From positions 22,588,248 to 22,652,247 of the forward strand of contig NW_004624751.1 of assembly GCF_000247695.1 (NCBI RefSeq): DNA of 64,000 nucleotides, given 5' to 3'. How positions within the stretch are numbered: the first letter of the stretch is position 1; the number at the start of each line of letters is the position of its first letter. Below the pieces are notes generated by a model. That model ran no database searches, was not told the DNA's origin, and saw only the letters and a list, made by a program, of their open reading frames with translations. The translations under genes were made by a program, and so were the position numbers. The DNA comes from Heterocephalus glaber. Its lineage: Eukaryota; Chordata; Mammalia; Rodentia; Bathyergidae. Shown here in pieces: positions 45,271 through 59,010 of the stretch.

Positions 45271-45273
45271 GAC

Positions 45274-45460
45274 AGCCTGACACGGTGGCACATGCCTATA
45301 ACCCCAGCACTTTGGGAGGATGAGACAGGAGGATTGCAGGTTCAGGCCCAGCCTGGGCAAATGAGCAACTTTGTAAGACCCTGTTCCCAAGGGGGCGGGG
45401 TGGGGGAGTGGAATGTAGCCCAAAGACTCTAGGTTTAATCCATAGTACCACAAAAAGGAA
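45274..45460 (+). mobile_element. B1-ID dimer SINE
   Basis: B1 unit: 'gcctgacacggtggcacatg', 'cccagcactttgggaggatg', 'caggaggattgcaggttcag' and 'gtaagaccctgttccc'; followed by a G-rich linker and an ID-like unit ('ggaatgtagcccaaagactc', 'aggtttaatccatagtacca'). The ID-unit A box is degraded. Confidence 0.82.
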
Positions 45461-46066
45461 GGGGGGTGTCAATAAGAAAAACTGGAAACAACATACGTTA
45501 TGTATTTTTCATTTATTTCCAATCCCTAGAATATCAGACTCAGGCTCTCAAATGAATCATTGATCAAATCTATCACACAGCAAGGTTTCTTTCCCAAACT
45601 GCCTTAAGCTAAAATGCCTCCCAGGGCACTTCAAACTGCATGCTCCTGGAGTTCTACTGCAAATTCCTCCACCATTCCCACAACTGCATCAACGCAGGCC
45701 CCCACCCTCCCCTCCCCAGCCTGTCCTGATGTCTCCACCAAAGCTGTGTGATCATTACTTCAACTGTGCTACTGACGCACTTCAGTAGCTCTTCAAGTCC
45801 AAGGCCTTAATGGGACTTGGAGGCACTTGCTGTTGCACTTCTCCAAGCCCATACCTCTTGCTCACCTCCACACTGTTTCTAAAACTGTCTTGTGAAGAAT
45901 ACACTGTACTGCTTAAACTTTCTCCTTTGTCTCCTTGTCTAACAAGTATTTTCCTCTGAAATGAACATAAAACAGTAGAAGTTACAGACCAATGCCTTGT
46001 GTTTATATATATCTTCAAAGTTGCCTGACTAAAATAAATTACCACATATCTGTATAGTCGTTTTTG
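45461..46066. other. Intron, nothing recognised
   Basis: Includes a C-rich patch at 45690-45725; no gene or named repeat. Confidence 0.45.
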
Positions 46067-46178
46067 TTTTTCTTTTTAATTTTTAATTTTTTTCAGGCTA
46101 GTCTCAAACTCGCAGTGATCCTCCTGCCTCTGCCTCCCAAGTGCTAGGATTACAGGCACGCACCACCATGCCTGGCCA
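46067..46178 (-). mobile_element. B1 SINE, inverted
   Basis: 'ggctagtctcaaactcgcag', 'gatcctcctgcctctgcctc', 'ccaagtgctaggattacagg' and 'cacgcaccaccatgcctggc'. The flanks share 'tagt(c/t)gtttttgt', a plausible target duplication. Monomeric. Confidence 0.88.
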
Positions 46179-49100
46179 TGTAGTTGTTTTTGTATATTGT
46201 TTAGTAGACATGACCAAAAAACCCCAAGATTTGATAAAGGCTCCTCTGATAATACCAAGAAATTTACAAAAAGACAGCTGACAGGACACATTTAAGAACT
46301 TAAAAGTTCTTTAATTCTCCCCACGGAAAATTCTGTTGACACTAGAAAAGTTCCCAGAAACAATGACATTCCTTGATCATCTTTGCCTAGACTTACAAAA
46401 AATACAGAAAACAGTCAGATTTTGTTGAGTCTCTCCATATAATCAAAGTAAAATTCAAGAAGCAAAATCAATTCGTATAAAAGAAAGAAAACTAGCTGGT
46501 CTAATTAAAATATTAGTGATAATCCTCACTAATGTGAGTAGTGATGTCCGTACTACATTAAACTAGGTGTTAAAAAATATAAAACAATGCTATATTCTTC
46601 TAACCATCCACCAACTCCTACCTTGACACACTGAAATTATTTTGTTTGATTTCCTAAGGTAACTATAATTTAGTATCATATCTTCAAAGACAAAAGTTAG
46701 CCTAATTAGACATTTCAAATCAGCTGGAGAGTCAGTGAAGAAATATACCTACAGCAACACTCCATCAATACCTCCTAATAACTACTAAATTATCCAACTT
46801 TACTAGTATCAATCTTATGGCTTCTATCTAAATGATTTTACGTTACTAACAACTAGAACCTGTGAGTGGGGTAACTGCCCCATCAAAGTTAGCTGAACAA
46901 GAATCACCGTCTTGGATAAGCTAGTTTCTACACTGCTGTATTTTACAGTTAAAGTGAAGACTGCCAAACTCACTACTTGGCAGTGAGCCAGGCAAAAGCA
47001 CAAAAAAGCTTCCTCGAAATCTTAAACTGCCAGCTTTTTAAAAAAAAAAAAATCAAAGAAATTGTTCACAATTGCAATTATACATAGCAGAATTTCTGTA
47101 CACTCTACATCCATGACCCGGCATCTGAGTTGTTTGAATCAGGTGAAGAGGTCCTGAAGAACGGCACTCTGACAATGGCTTCTAACATCCGGATTTCTAA
47201 CCAGAGGAAAGTTACTCTAGAAAAGCAGTTCTGACTTTCACTTCTACCCTTTTTCACTTTTCGCATCAAAGAATAAGACTCTAAAAGACAAAATAACAAC
47301 CTGCAGATACCATGGCTCACTCATTTGCCACCTTCTATGACCTGACTTTTGAGCAAAGCAGGTGATCTAGAGTCATCACCATTCCAGAAAGGTGGAGTGA
47401 TCCTGCCAGTGTGAAGAAACCCATCTGTGGCAAATCTGTGCTTTCTTTCTTCACTTTGTAATAGTTTTGATTAAAAATTAACAGCAAAATTTAAATTTCT
47501 TTTACTAAAACTTACAGGCTGACTTCCAAAGAAGTCATGATTCATATCTCCTTGCTCATACCTCTCTTCTCAGCTGGCCAAATTTATACTCTCCTTCATC
47601 ATTCCTGAATCTAGGGTTTTGCCCTGAGGAGCTGGCCAGCTAGCATTTAAATCTCAAGCAAAGCTCTGTGTAGGCAAGGTGGGGGTGTACTACAGAATGA
47701 GTCAGACACCCAATATTTCCAAACATAGCCAGACTCATTCAGCATTTACCAACATATTCCAGAGAACACAAACTATCAATATCCACTGGTTTCCTCAATA
47801 TCTTGCACACAGCATTTCCCTATGAAAAATCTGTCTGCCCCCTCTGCACCCACCTACTTTTTAAAATTCACTTCTCTCTTCACTTGAGTAGGCATCCACT
47901 ATTGTGGCTATAAAATATGAGATGCCAAAGCAATGAAATGAGTAAAATATAGTGAGTGCTCTCCCCTCCATTCCAATTTCTAAAAATGAACTACTGCTGA
48001 AGATAGGCAAGTAGGCTAGAGAATAACGTGATCTTGTAAGTGTAGTAAAAGCTCCAAGAAGAACATTCAGAACAAAGTGAAGATGATGACTAAAGTCTTC
48101 TCCAAAAGACATTAAATTTAAAATGATCCTTTAAGATTGAGGAACTTATCCACGGAATACAATGAAACGCTGTGAACATGTGACACCATGGCGGCATGGC
48201 ATGAAAGACCAGTATACAGTCAAGAAACAGCAAATTAGGCCAATGCAGAGAGTGTATGAGAAGTGACGAGACTGGAGATGTTGGCAAGATTGGTTTCTGC
48301 ACTGTCCTATGCACAGTATACATTTTAATACACCACTAGTGCTTTGACTTTGAGAGAAGAAGACATGATTAGAGATGCATTTTATGATGACAAAGATGGC
48401 CACACAGATGACGGACTACATGGACAGAGACTGACGACTAGAAGATCAGTTAGGAAGCTTCTCTAAGCAGACATAGTGAAACAAGATAAGGTCCTCAACT
48501 AAAGCATGAGCAAAACTCCGAGTTGATCACAGGTTCAACGAGGCACAGCTAAGGCAAAGTAAAGACATCCAGTGACCCAGGGGTGGAGAAAAGGAGGGCA
48601 CCATATTGCACACCATGGTTCCTAAGACACGGATGCCATCTACTAAGAACATAAGATATGCATGCTGAAATGAAAGATAAAAATGAATCAAACTAAGACA
48701 GACATGCCTAGGTGCTCACGACCAGTACACAGTCAGAACTCAGGGAAGAGGGCAAGAGAGAAAAAGATTCAGGGACAATCAACAAATACGTATTGGATGA
48801 AGGTGAAGCCATATGCATGAATGAAATCATCCAAGTAAAATGAACAGAGGGAAAAAAGATGGTGCTTACAAAGGAATAATTAAAAATGGAGAATTAGTAC
48901 ACAAGACTAAGAAAGATCACCAAGAAAGAAAATTAATTCAGGAGCCTCAAGGATCTGAGGAGCCCAAAAAGAAATAAAAAGACTAAAACAGAAAGGCTGA
49001 GAGGGGAGCTACATTTAACAGCAGTAACTACTGCAGAGAGGTCGCATAGCCAAAGGACTGAGAAAAAAAGTACACTAGAAAAGCTGGGTCCTTGAACAGA

Positions 49101-49854
49101 GCAGACTCCACAGGGGAGGGAGGAGAAACCAACATTAATAGGTCAAGCAGCTGTGAGATAAAGAATAAAAAAAAATCTCTGAAGAGAGATTTCATTGCAA
49201 AAGTAAGAAGAAATGCAACTATAGCTTGAGGAACTTAAGGCTCAAGGGAAAACAGGACAGGTTTAGGATCGAGGAGACCAGCATGTTTGTAGAAGGAGGA
49301 GAGTAGAATCAGAAAAGGGAAGGCAATGAAGATCCTGGAGACCAGAAAAATGAGAAACAGGAAAAAGACAGAACAGAGAACACAGGAGATGAAGGTGGGT
49401 TATAAAGCCCTCTTTATTTGTAAGTCAGAGAGGGGCAGAGGCTGTACTGAAGAACCCCATGCAGTGGTGGCACGGAATGGCCACTACCCAAAACAAGAAA
49501 AACTGATAACCATGGAGACCAGCGGCTGCCCATGTGAATCTGGATAGCATATCTCTGGAATCATAGTGATCCCAACATGTAAGTCTCAACAAAACATTTG
49601 AAAACATTAGCAAGTGTCTGTTTTACGACTTGTCAAGAGTCTCTGCTTCTTACAGGTTCAGGTTTAGAAAGTTCATATGAGGTAGTCACATTGTTAATTT
49701 AACACATTTTTTAAAATTTATCAAAATTTTTAAAAATCCAAGTAACTGAAAGTAATTTCTCTGTGAATTTTAAAGATTATGGGTTAGGAGCTTGCTAGGA
49801 AGTTAGATGGAATCCAGAAGATTGTATTCAAAGTCAGAGATGACAACAAGCTAA
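46179..49854. other. Intron, nothing recognised
   Basis: About 3.7 kb. A purine-rich, AG-heavy segment at 48470-49330 may be an old repeat, but I cannot name it. No exon with SLAIN motifs was found here. Confidence 0.45.
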
Positions 49855-50290
49855 CACAGTGGTAAGTAAATGATTTCTGTAAAGAGTCAGCAAATAAATA
49901 TTTCAGGCTTTGGGGCCATAGGATCTCGAGTCACAACTACTCACTCTAAATTCACAGCAGGAGACCAGCTATGGACAAATGTAAATAAATGAATAATTTG
50001 ACTATGCATAAATAAAACTTCATTTATATAGAGTTCAATTTAATGAAATTTTCATATATCATGAAATATTATTCATTTGATTTTTTTCAACCATTTAAAA
50101 ATTTAAAAGGGATTCTGTAAACAACCATTTTCACTTTCTTCTCATTACAGTGAGAAGTGCCTATAACTTAGCACACAACATATTCAACAAAGGCTAAATG
50201 TGGTCCAAATTTTGGCAAGAGAACTAATACTGCCTTACTTTGTGTATGAGGCAAAAAGCCAGATATGGCCATGGTTTGCCAACCCCTGGG
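49855..50290 (-). mobile_element. hAT-type DNA transposon fossil
   Basis: 'gatttctgtaaagagtcagc', 'atatttcaggctttggggcc' and 'gagtcacaactactcactc' at the left, 'aaacttcatttatatag' in the middle and 'ggccatggtttgccaacccc' at the right. These are both ends of the fossil seen in part at 6768 and 13575. The interior is enlarged by AT-rich sequence. Confidence 0.65.
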
Positions 50291-51477
50291 CTAACACATA
50301 TACTAGTTTTATAATATCCACTTGGAAAAATGCATAGGAGTAGATCAGTATTGCAAGGGTGTTTCAAGAGTTCAGACATAACAATGAAGGTTGATAGAAT
50401 AATTTTTACTGCAAATTTCTGTAACATATTGTAAAAAGATCAAGAAAGATTAAAAGGACACTGGAGTAAGGATTTATATATCTGAGTTCAATTCTTTATC
50501 CTCCCACAGGCTGGTGTTCAGATTCGGAGAAAATCACATGATATATTAATGCTAGTGTGTTCTCATTTGAAAACAAACAAAAAAGGTACTAAGAAAGTAA
50601 CAAACAGGACTGTTGTAAGTTCAAAATGAAAGTCTGCAGCATATATTTGCAAACTTTAAAGAATTTTATGAATAAAAAGTTGTAGCGAGCTTTACCCGAA
50701 ACAGTCTATATTCTGAGGAAGAATGTTCTAGAAGCTAGGGAGAAGAAAAGTGTCTGGAGGAATTTTTACTTTTCATTTTCCCTCATTTTTAGGGCACTTA
50801 AACTAGTCCTCTCACAATAATGGGGCTACTTGTTACAGTGTATCTTACACAGACAATCTGTAGACTTCATGTTTCTTCAGATGTTACCAATTCAGAACAA
50901 AGAACTAAACTATGAACATTCAATAATTTGATCAAGATTATCAATCAGTTCTTAGTTACTTGTCCTCATAAGAAACCAATGACCCAAATGCCACATTTTA
51001 AAGAAATATGGTTTATTCGAAACCAAGGTTCTAACCCTTGACTTTTAAATAATGATACTCATTACCAGACAGTCCTAGGAAGGAAGGGAGAAAAAAGCAA
51101 GGCCAAATTACCAGACTTTCATTCCTTTCCTTTATTCTTCCTTTATACAACAAGCAGGTAGGCCTCAATTCCAAACCACACAGAGGAATTTAATTATACG
51201 ATCCTTCACACTAGTTTCAGTGAAGTCCAAGGTCAGTGAAGGTACAAGAGGTATCAGTTCTTTTATTCTCCCATATTGGTAGGAACTTTTATGCAAATAA
51301 CAGTATTCTTAGGCCACAAACCAGCAGGGCAGGAAGACCTCCATCACCATGAACCATCTTCTCAGGTACAAACTTTGTGGATGATCACGTTCTGTCTTTA
51401 CATACTTGGAGCCTACTAAAACACTTGGCACACTGACATACTCTGGACACATATTAACAAAAGAATTTAGAAACCAA
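50291..51477. other. Intron, nothing recognised
   Basis: AT-rich intron; no named repeat or exon. Confidence 0.45.
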
Positions 51478-51679
51478 AGTGAAGATGGTAGCACATCCCT
51501 GTGATCCCAGCACTCTGGGAGGCTGAGGCAGGAGGAGCACAAGTCTGATCCCAGCCTGGGCAACTTAGGGACTCAGGGAGACTCTGTCTCAAAATAAAAA
51601 ATCAAACGGGCCAGGGATGCAGCTCAGCCAATGTGAAGGCCCTAGAACTTAAAAAATAAAATAAAATAAAAATTTAAAA
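51478..51679 (+). mobile_element. B1-ID dimer SINE
   Basis: 'cagcactctgggaggctgag', 'gcaggaggagcacaagtctg', 'agcctgggcaacttaggg' and 'gactctgtctcaaaataaa' (B1), followed by 'gggccagggatgcagctcag' and 'gaaggccctagaac' (ID unit), then an AAAT-rich tail. Confidence 0.85.
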
Positions 51680-54600
51680 AGATACTATTCTACTGCCTCA
51701 CTCATATAAACTGTCCAGACTTCAATAAAAGTTGACCACAGTAAAGAAGCCTCTTGATGTGGCTCCAGTCTGAGTGGTCCCCTAGACTCGTAACATATAG
51801 TCTGTAGCTTATCTGATCCACTGTTTTTTACTGGCTAAACTTGAGTAGTATTAATTTATCCACAACATTCTATGACTTGACAAATAAGCATCCAGACTCA
51901 GGAAGTCTTGCTACCCTGAAACAGGGGTTCATGGTGCTCTTCCCCCGACATACATGAAGAAGAGTGAACTGTAATGTAGTAAGTTTTGTGTAAGAAGAAG
52001 GGCCACAGAACAAGCAAATATTCCTCACTGGTAATCTTAGGAACCGTTTAACTAGGATAAATCAGTCCTTATGTGCAAATCTCTCAATCTTAAAATTATA
52101 GGCTGAAAAACTTACTACAAGGTTCATTTGAATTTTTTCCTACAGTTCCCAATCATTCAACCTACAATGACAAATGTGGTATTTTAAAATCAGTAATTTA
52201 AAAATGTAACTATTTAAAATCTGATATAAAAGTATGAGGACCTGTGACCCCCAAACATTGCAAAAACTCAGTATTTACACTTCTAGTTGTATTCAAAATG
52301 TAATCATCTATAGAAACATGACTTACATACCCCTTTAGCAAACATCTAATACAAGCTCATTTACCTGTATCACTAATCTCTAAAGCTAACCAAGAAAGCC
52401 ACTTTCAATGGAAGGATTAAGCTTTAAAATATATTTGGTTCAGAAGTAACTAAGGAGTTGTATACCTCTGACAATTGGCAGGTAAAAAATATTTGTTCAA
52501 TGAATCACAAAATTTCACCATGTTTACTTAGTAAGATATATATATGGATGTATATTTAATAACATTCATTCCACAGATATCAGAATTTTATAGTTGTTCT
52601 TGATTCTGAATTTGATAGGTAAAATGTTTCCTAGGTCATAATAATTAGTGTAACTTAACAGTTAAAGTATCTAGCAAAACAATTACAAAATTAGACCTTT
52701 TTTACTTCTCAGACCTTAAATAACTTCATCCTCACACATTTAATATTCTTCCCTCACTTCTATATTAATCCCTCTGTAGGGCTTCTCCAACCACAACGAT
52801 GATCTGAAAAATGAGATTCAGAAAGGGAGGTTCTTTGCAATATCATCTTGTTCCATTTAATCATGGGTCAAAACTCAAGAAAGATGCCAGCTTTAAGCAC
52901 TCCCAGCTCAAGTCGAGTGTTATCTAAGACCAGAGGGATCACTGTCATCATCAACTTCTGATCTGTAATAAGGGAGATAAAATCTAACTTTCATAGAAAT
53001 TACACTTCAAAGCATGTTTAAAAATTCCCTTTGTAGAAATCATTTCCCCCTTAGGCTGTCTGCTATATCTTTAATCAAATTTAAAGACAGTGAAAATAGC
53101 CACAGAATGTGCAAAGAAGACCTCTGTGAAAGTAAACACTCAATCCAAAAACAAAGAAAAAAAGCAGGAAAAAGAGTAACCTAAGAATCTGTCACCAAGG
53201 TAATACTGTCACACAGATGACAGCTGCTTTCACTTTAGACTAGGTCCACAATTCAAGCCATGACAACTACCTCGCGTAACTTCCAAGTTCTACGCCGCAG
53301 TCATGAGACAAATTAAGAATGATGTTGAAGAATTTCATTCTCAGAAGAAATAGGCTAAATAATCTCATGTTTGAAAATAATGAAGTCCACCCACCTTGAA
53401 AGTAAGGATAGACTAGATCACTGATAAGAGTCTTCTTGCCTATAATGGCATACAGTGTGGTGGGAAAACCAAAAGTCAACTATCACAAAACATCATAAAG
53501 GTGTCCAAGAGAAGTGATGAGGTTAGAATTCAAACAGTCCTTCCTTTCCAATGTCTGCAAAGCTAAAATCATCTTCAGTTAGAGGCACAATGCATTCCAG
53601 TGGGCCTCTGGCACACCTATCTTGAAAGATGAAAAAAATAAATATATAAATTTAAGAGTCATTCCAGGGTATATTTTTCTGGCCCCTAAACTAACCCACT
53701 CGTAATGTTATTAAAGTATCTGCACACAAAAGAACACTAAAGTCTACATAAAGGCCTAAAACAAGAATCTCTCTCCTTTCCCCACACAGCACCACTTTCC
53801 AGGAGTTTGCTTTTTTATAATTTGAAGATAATTATATAATTAGTATATGACTTGAAGTGGGCAAACTTTCTAGGTATCTGACTTCCAGCTGTAAAGTTGC
53901 AAGTCCAGCTGACTCCCATAATTAGTATCATACACCCTCCCTTACTTCCCATTTCCATGTCCAGATTGGACAGTTCTATTTTTACACTGCTAAGGCATAC
54001 TATATTCCCATTCTGTTTTATAGTTGTGATTAAGGTTATCCTTGGATGTGATAGGACCAAGGAAAACAAAGTGATGACACTAGCCTAACTACCAAGCGAA
54101 GGACATCACAAGGATAGTCCACTCACTCCCCCCTATTCATCTTTTTTGGCTTCTCCTAGGTCACTGCCATGGCTGCTACCCTCTGAATCTCATGTATTCT
54201 TTATCCTTGTAGTTTTTCCCATCATTAAAATACAGTGCATAAGGTAGCAAGACTTTCTACATTTTGCAAAATGAAAAGTCTCTTCTTTTTATTTCCTCAC
54301 TTATTTGCTTGGATACAGATTAAAACTTAAAAATAATTTTCCCTTCAAACTCTAAAGACAATTCTTATTTTTCATCTAGCACCCAATATTACATGTAAAA
54401 TACCTCACTTGTTACATTGTCAATAATCTGTTTTTTCCTTTAAACATCTTTAGGATTTTCTCTTTAATTTTTGGAAAATCTCAAATTCAACTAGGTAGTC
54501 CACGTGTAAATTTTCTATCTCTCAGTTCATCTTGAGGACTTGTTTTTCTTCAGCTCCACATCCTCTTTCATTATTTATTAACTATTTCCTCCTCTCAACT

Positions 54601-55611
54601 GTCCATTCTTGCTTCAAGAAATCTTGTTCAACATTAGAGGCTCTAGATCTACCTTCCATTCCATTTGCAGAGCTCCTCTCATATTTTCCATCTCTCTCAC
54701 CTAAGTCCATTTGGTTCTTAGCTCTAATCATTTTCACTTCAGCACTTCTGAGAAAGTAAAAGTAATTAAAGAATAATGATGATTTGATTGCTTTTTCAAG
54801 CACTTTATCCTTGTTTTAAAGTTGCATTATTCTCTTAAATCTTAGCACACTGAGTTCTTTATTCCCGCAGATACTAGTTTCTTAAAAGGTTAACTGATCT
54901 TTTTTTTTGTTCATGCTATTAGTTTTCCCAAAATTCAAGTAAGACATAGCAACTGGCTCATATTTATGAATAAAGATGAATAGTCTGGACCAATAACTAG
55001 CATAAGTTTCCTCCACTCTGCAACAAAAACTTGCTTCTAATTTAAAAGAGAAAACCAACACCAGAGACTACATAAATGGGTAGTTTCCCAGATGTGCCTA
55101 CCCATACAGCATCATGGCAGCTGGAGACCCCAACAATGCAAAGTAAGGAGACAGAATGCTTTAGAGTTTCATCTAACACACTCCCCACTCTCTGCTCAGT
55201 CCAACATGGACATAAGAATTTACTGCCAATCCTGGGATACCACATTTACATGTCTCTCCCTTTTTTCTCTAATTCCCCTTTACTCTGGTTCTTCCCTGGA
55301 GACTAACCACATGTAGTCATCACCTTTTGCACTATTCACATTCTAGCAATTCCCACTGCTGCAATATTCTTTTACTCATCCAACTTTACTCAACTGAAAA
55401 TGCTATAAAAATGGAAGATCGCACTGAGCATGCATCAAATGACTGACATTTTTACACACCATCATTCCTCGAGATGCAAACTTTCAGCTATGACAGTGGA
55501 GGGGAGGGATTAAACTCACAAATACAAACTGACAAGAATATCTATACTCAAATATATGAAGCGTCACTGCATAAAATTTTAAATAATTTATATGCATTAT
55601 AAATAATTATG
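51680..55611. other. Intron, nothing recognised
   Basis: About 3.9 kb of AT-rich sequence with short frames on both strands. No SLAIN1 exon and no named repeat recognised. Confidence 0.45.
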
Positions 55612-55995
55612 TTAGCTACTTTTGTCTTCTTGCTGAGACAAAATACCCGACACCCAAAGTTAAAGAGGGAGAGATTTGGCTTATAGTTTGTAGAGATTTC
55701 AGTCTATAATCAGCTGGCTCCAAAGTAGGGATGGCAAACAGGCATGGCAGAGAAGAAACAACATGGCATGTACAAGGCAGTAAAGGCAACAAGGGACCTT
55801 AACAGTGTCTTTCTGCTCCTTTTATCTTATTCAGACTACCACCGGGGATTATGGCAATGCCAAACCAATCACTCACGTGTAGTGGTCTAGTAATCAAACA
55901 CCCTTAATCCTAGCGTGACACATTCCAGATTTAGCTACCTTCAAAAAAGACTGCATGAGGCTTTGGGGGGACATCTGGACCCAAACCATAACAGT
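55612..55995 (-). mobile_element. Solo LTR, MaLR-like, full length
   Basis: Inverted: 'gctgagacaaaatacccgac' at the left, 'cagctggctccaaagtaggg', and 'catgaggctttggggggaca' with 'tctggacccaaaccataaca' at the right. The right end is the complement of the LTR start at 38620. About 384 bp; the clearest solo copy. Confidence 0.8.
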
Positions 55996-56309
55996 AATGT
56001 AGATTCTCAACAAATCAGACTTATCTTTTCAAAACACATTAAGTTTGGCCATATTTTCAACTACTGCTTCTCAAAAAAAGTCACACAGGAATTTCAGGAT
56101 TTTAATGAGAAGTTCAGAAGAAAACATTCTCAAGTTTATCTAAGTTAAAGAATCCCACTTTATAAAATGCTAAAGCCTAACCTTACCTACATTCTAAAAA
56201 ATTTCTGGAGTCATTATTTTACTCACATCTTATCAGATTTCAAAAATGACCCTGTCTTTTGAAACAATTCAGAAAATACTCTGTAGCTTTCCTATTCAAG
56301 TTTATGCCA

Positions 56310-56830
56310 TCCTTTCACTTGAAACTATTAAAGGCTTCCCAACCATTTTAGGATAAAATCCAGACTCATTCACTGCCCTGAAAGCCCTACACAAGTCTCT
56401 AGCTCCATGTAGTCACTCGGCTGGGCTGGGTATTTCTCCCTCCTTTTCTGCATCACAACAGACTGCCAGTCCCTCTTACATTATGTTTTCCTCCTGTTCC
56501 AAGATCTGTCCACATGCTACTCTTGTGGCCAGGGACACTCTCTCACCCCAACCCATGCACACAGAATTATGGACTGACTCTGTCCCTGATGCTCAAGTCT
56601 CAGCTGACACGTCACATCCTCAGAAAAACATGTCCTGACCACATCCCTCAGACTCATTAACATCTCCTGTAGTACCATCTAGCTTGTTCTGAGGCAGAGA
56701 AAAAGAATAGAACGAGAGCTGCTACCTGTGTCATCTGTTTCTTGCATTAGACTGTCCATTTCAAAGGCCAAGCACTGAGCTGGTCTTGCCTGTCTCTACC
56801 CGTAGTATTCAGCACAGTGCCTGACACTAG
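56310..56830 (+). repeat. L2 LINE 3' region (ancient)
   Basis: Ordered L2 landmarks: 'aggataaaatccagactcat', 'agccctacacaagtctctag', 'aagtctcagctgacacgtca', 'catgtcctgaccacatccct', 'cagcacagtgcctgacacta' and 'gtaagtacccagta'. Long for an L2 fragment (about 520 bp). Confidence 0.8.
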
Positions 56831-57054
56831 TAAGTACCCAGTACCCTTAATGACTTAGCATACTAATAATCTATGATCAAGCCCCAGTGTTTCAGAAGAG
56901 AAGAATCTAGAAATTCTTGCTTAAATTTGTATTTTTTTAGGAATTGCAAGAAATAGGCAGAAACATCACCAATGTCAAACTAATTTTACTGAAAGATAGT
57001 CAAATTTAGGCAACCATCACAGTAGTGTGAAAGCAGCAAGATCTACTTTCAGGA

Positions 57055-57160
57055 ATGAGGGGTGCAGCTCAGTAATAGAGCATGTGCAAGCATGAGGTCT
57101 TCAGTTTAATCCTCAGAAAGAAATAAACAAACAAAAATTAATAATAAAAAAGAACCTACT
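57055..57160 (+). mobile_element. ID-like SINE
   Basis: 'ggggtgcagctcagtaatag', 'agcatgtgcaagcatgaggt' and 'tcagtttaatcctcag', then an A/C-rich tail. Near-matching 'atctacttt' and 'acctacttt' flank it. It lacks the GGTACC junction, so it is an older ID type. Confidence 0.75.
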
Positions 57161-57227
57161 TTGGTGGAGGTAGATTAAAAAAACTGACAATTATAAATTC
57201 ACTGCACTATCATCAGCTATTGCTTTT

Positions 57228-57327
57228 TTCTTTTTCTTTTTTTTTTTTTTTTTGGTACTGGAGATCGAGCTCAAGACCTTGAGCTTGTGAGGCAGGTGTG
57301 GCATCACTGAGATAAATCCCCAGCCCA
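57228..57327 (-). mobile_element. tRNA-derived SINE, inverted
   Basis: Long T-tail, 'ggtactggagatcgagctca', 'agaccttgagcttgtgaggc' and 'cactgagataaatccccagc'. The flanks share 'ctattgctt'/'gttattggtt'-like sequence, a weak target duplication. Confidence 0.88.
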
Positions 57328-58440
57328 GTTATTGGTTATTTTAATAAGTACCTTTCTATATAATGGTGCAAATGCAAAACAGGCAAAAATACCCCACAGA
57401 GAAACACATGCACAATTAACAAAAGAAAAGGAAGAAGGATTAATGATAACTGGGAATCCTATCTAGGTTGCTAGGTACAATGGACAGAAACTGCAAATTT
57501 CATGAAGCACAATCCCTAATTATTTCTAACTTACTGCTGCAAACTCACTGTCAATACTAAAGTAACAGATGGAGGCTATTCTGAACACAAAAGCAAAGCA
57601 AAGATGTAACAACCTCTCAGCTATGACAGTGTATTTTCAATTTCTAGCACACAGGAATAATGGCAATGTCACGAGACCCTGTCTCTGCACACAAAATTTA
57701 GTCCAATTCCAAAGTATCTTTCCAACGAGAAAGGAAATCTTGGCAAAGTTTACCTAAAATGAAACCACGGGCTAAGTTTTAATTTTGAGTTCTGAATTTG
57801 AGCATCTCAAGACTGGAAACATGAGCTCGTAGGGATAGCATCTTGGGCCATGAATGGAGAGACTGGATAGATTCCAGAAGACAGACACTTGATAAGCTCC
57901 TTAATGTCTCAGTTCAATCTGTGTGATTTTTGCAAATAAAAAGGCCATCTGCAGAACACTGGGTCAGTCCACAACTCTCTTCTTCATTGGCTAAATTCAG
58001 AAATTAACACTATCATAATAACCAACACATGAATGGGAACAGGTGTTACATGAAGATAAAAGAAAAACTCAATAAAGGAGTAATATCTGTTCACATTTCC
58101 TTACCATACACTATGAAAGGAAATGAGAAACAGTCATAGTGAAAAATGACCCAAGATAATAACTGTGCAGAGCTATGCTATATGTGAAAACTACACCTAT
58201 CTTCCTCAAAGGTGACCTGTCCCGATTCAATAGTTAGGGACATCTGAGTATCTTAAGTCAATATAAGCTTTGATTAACTGGCCCCAAATTAACTGAGCCA
58301 CATATTAGGTGTTTCAAATTACTTAGATAAGCTTTTTGACCATTATTTGGTTAACATCCCAGTCTCCTGACATGGATTTATCAAAACTCTGTGTTAATCT
58401 TATTCCAGTTTAGGATATTATATAAGTTAATACTACTCAT
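57328..58440. other. Intron, nothing recognised
   Basis: AT-rich; no named repeat. Confidence 0.45.
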
Positions 58441-58521
58441 GCAAGTTCTGTTTGTTTCGTTATTTTTTTTTTAATTTGAAAAGTGCAAGTTCTGTTGATT
58501 TTTTTTTTTTTTAATTTGAAA
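58441..58521. repeat. Two-unit tandem duplication (about 40 bp each)
   Basis: Both units start 'gcaagttctgtt', pass through a T-run and end 'taatttgaaaag'; they abut at about 58483-58484. The second unit lacks a few bases between start and T-run. Confidence 0.8.
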
Positions 58522-58572
58522 AGGGTAGAGGCAACAGGGAAGATTAAAGACAGGTATATCAGAAATCAAACA

Positions 58573-58882
58573 CAGGTTAAGTAAACCTTATCTGAAATAC
58601 TTGAGACAACAAATGTTTCAGACTTCACAGATTTTTTCATATTTTAGAATGTTTTAGAATATTTGCAACATATATAATGACATGTTGAGGGAACAGGACC
58701 CAAATCTACACATGAAATTCATTTGTTTCATAGATAGTCTGAAGGTAATTTTATAATTCTGTGCAGGAAATAAAATTCCATGGTTTTGAGATCTCCACTT
58801 ATGGCATCATGCTGGCACTTAAAAAGTTTCAGATACTGGAGCATTTCAGATGCATATTTTCAGATAAGGAAAGGCCAACTTG
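58573..58882 (+). mobile_element. Tigger-like DNA transposon, uninterrupted copy
   Basis: Starts 'caggttaagtaaaccttatc' and ends 'gataaggaaaggccaacttg', inverted relatives of each other. It shares 'attcatttgtttcata', 'gaaggtaattttata' and 'aattctgtgca' with 27428-27696. Deletion-type non-autonomous copy of about 310 bp. Confidence 0.7.
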
Positions 58883-59010
58883 CCCACACAGATCTAAGAG
58901 GAAAAAAAGAAGCAGCATACTCAAGGAGGTTGTCTGTAATTTCCTACTACTGTTACATAAACTGCACTGCTAAAACTTTTCGGTCAAAAAATCCCTAACT
59001 AACAAATATT

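Noticed and set aside
49326..49547. 73-codon Lys/Arg/Glu-rich frame
   Set aside because: Purine-rich sequence gives such frames by chance; no family match.
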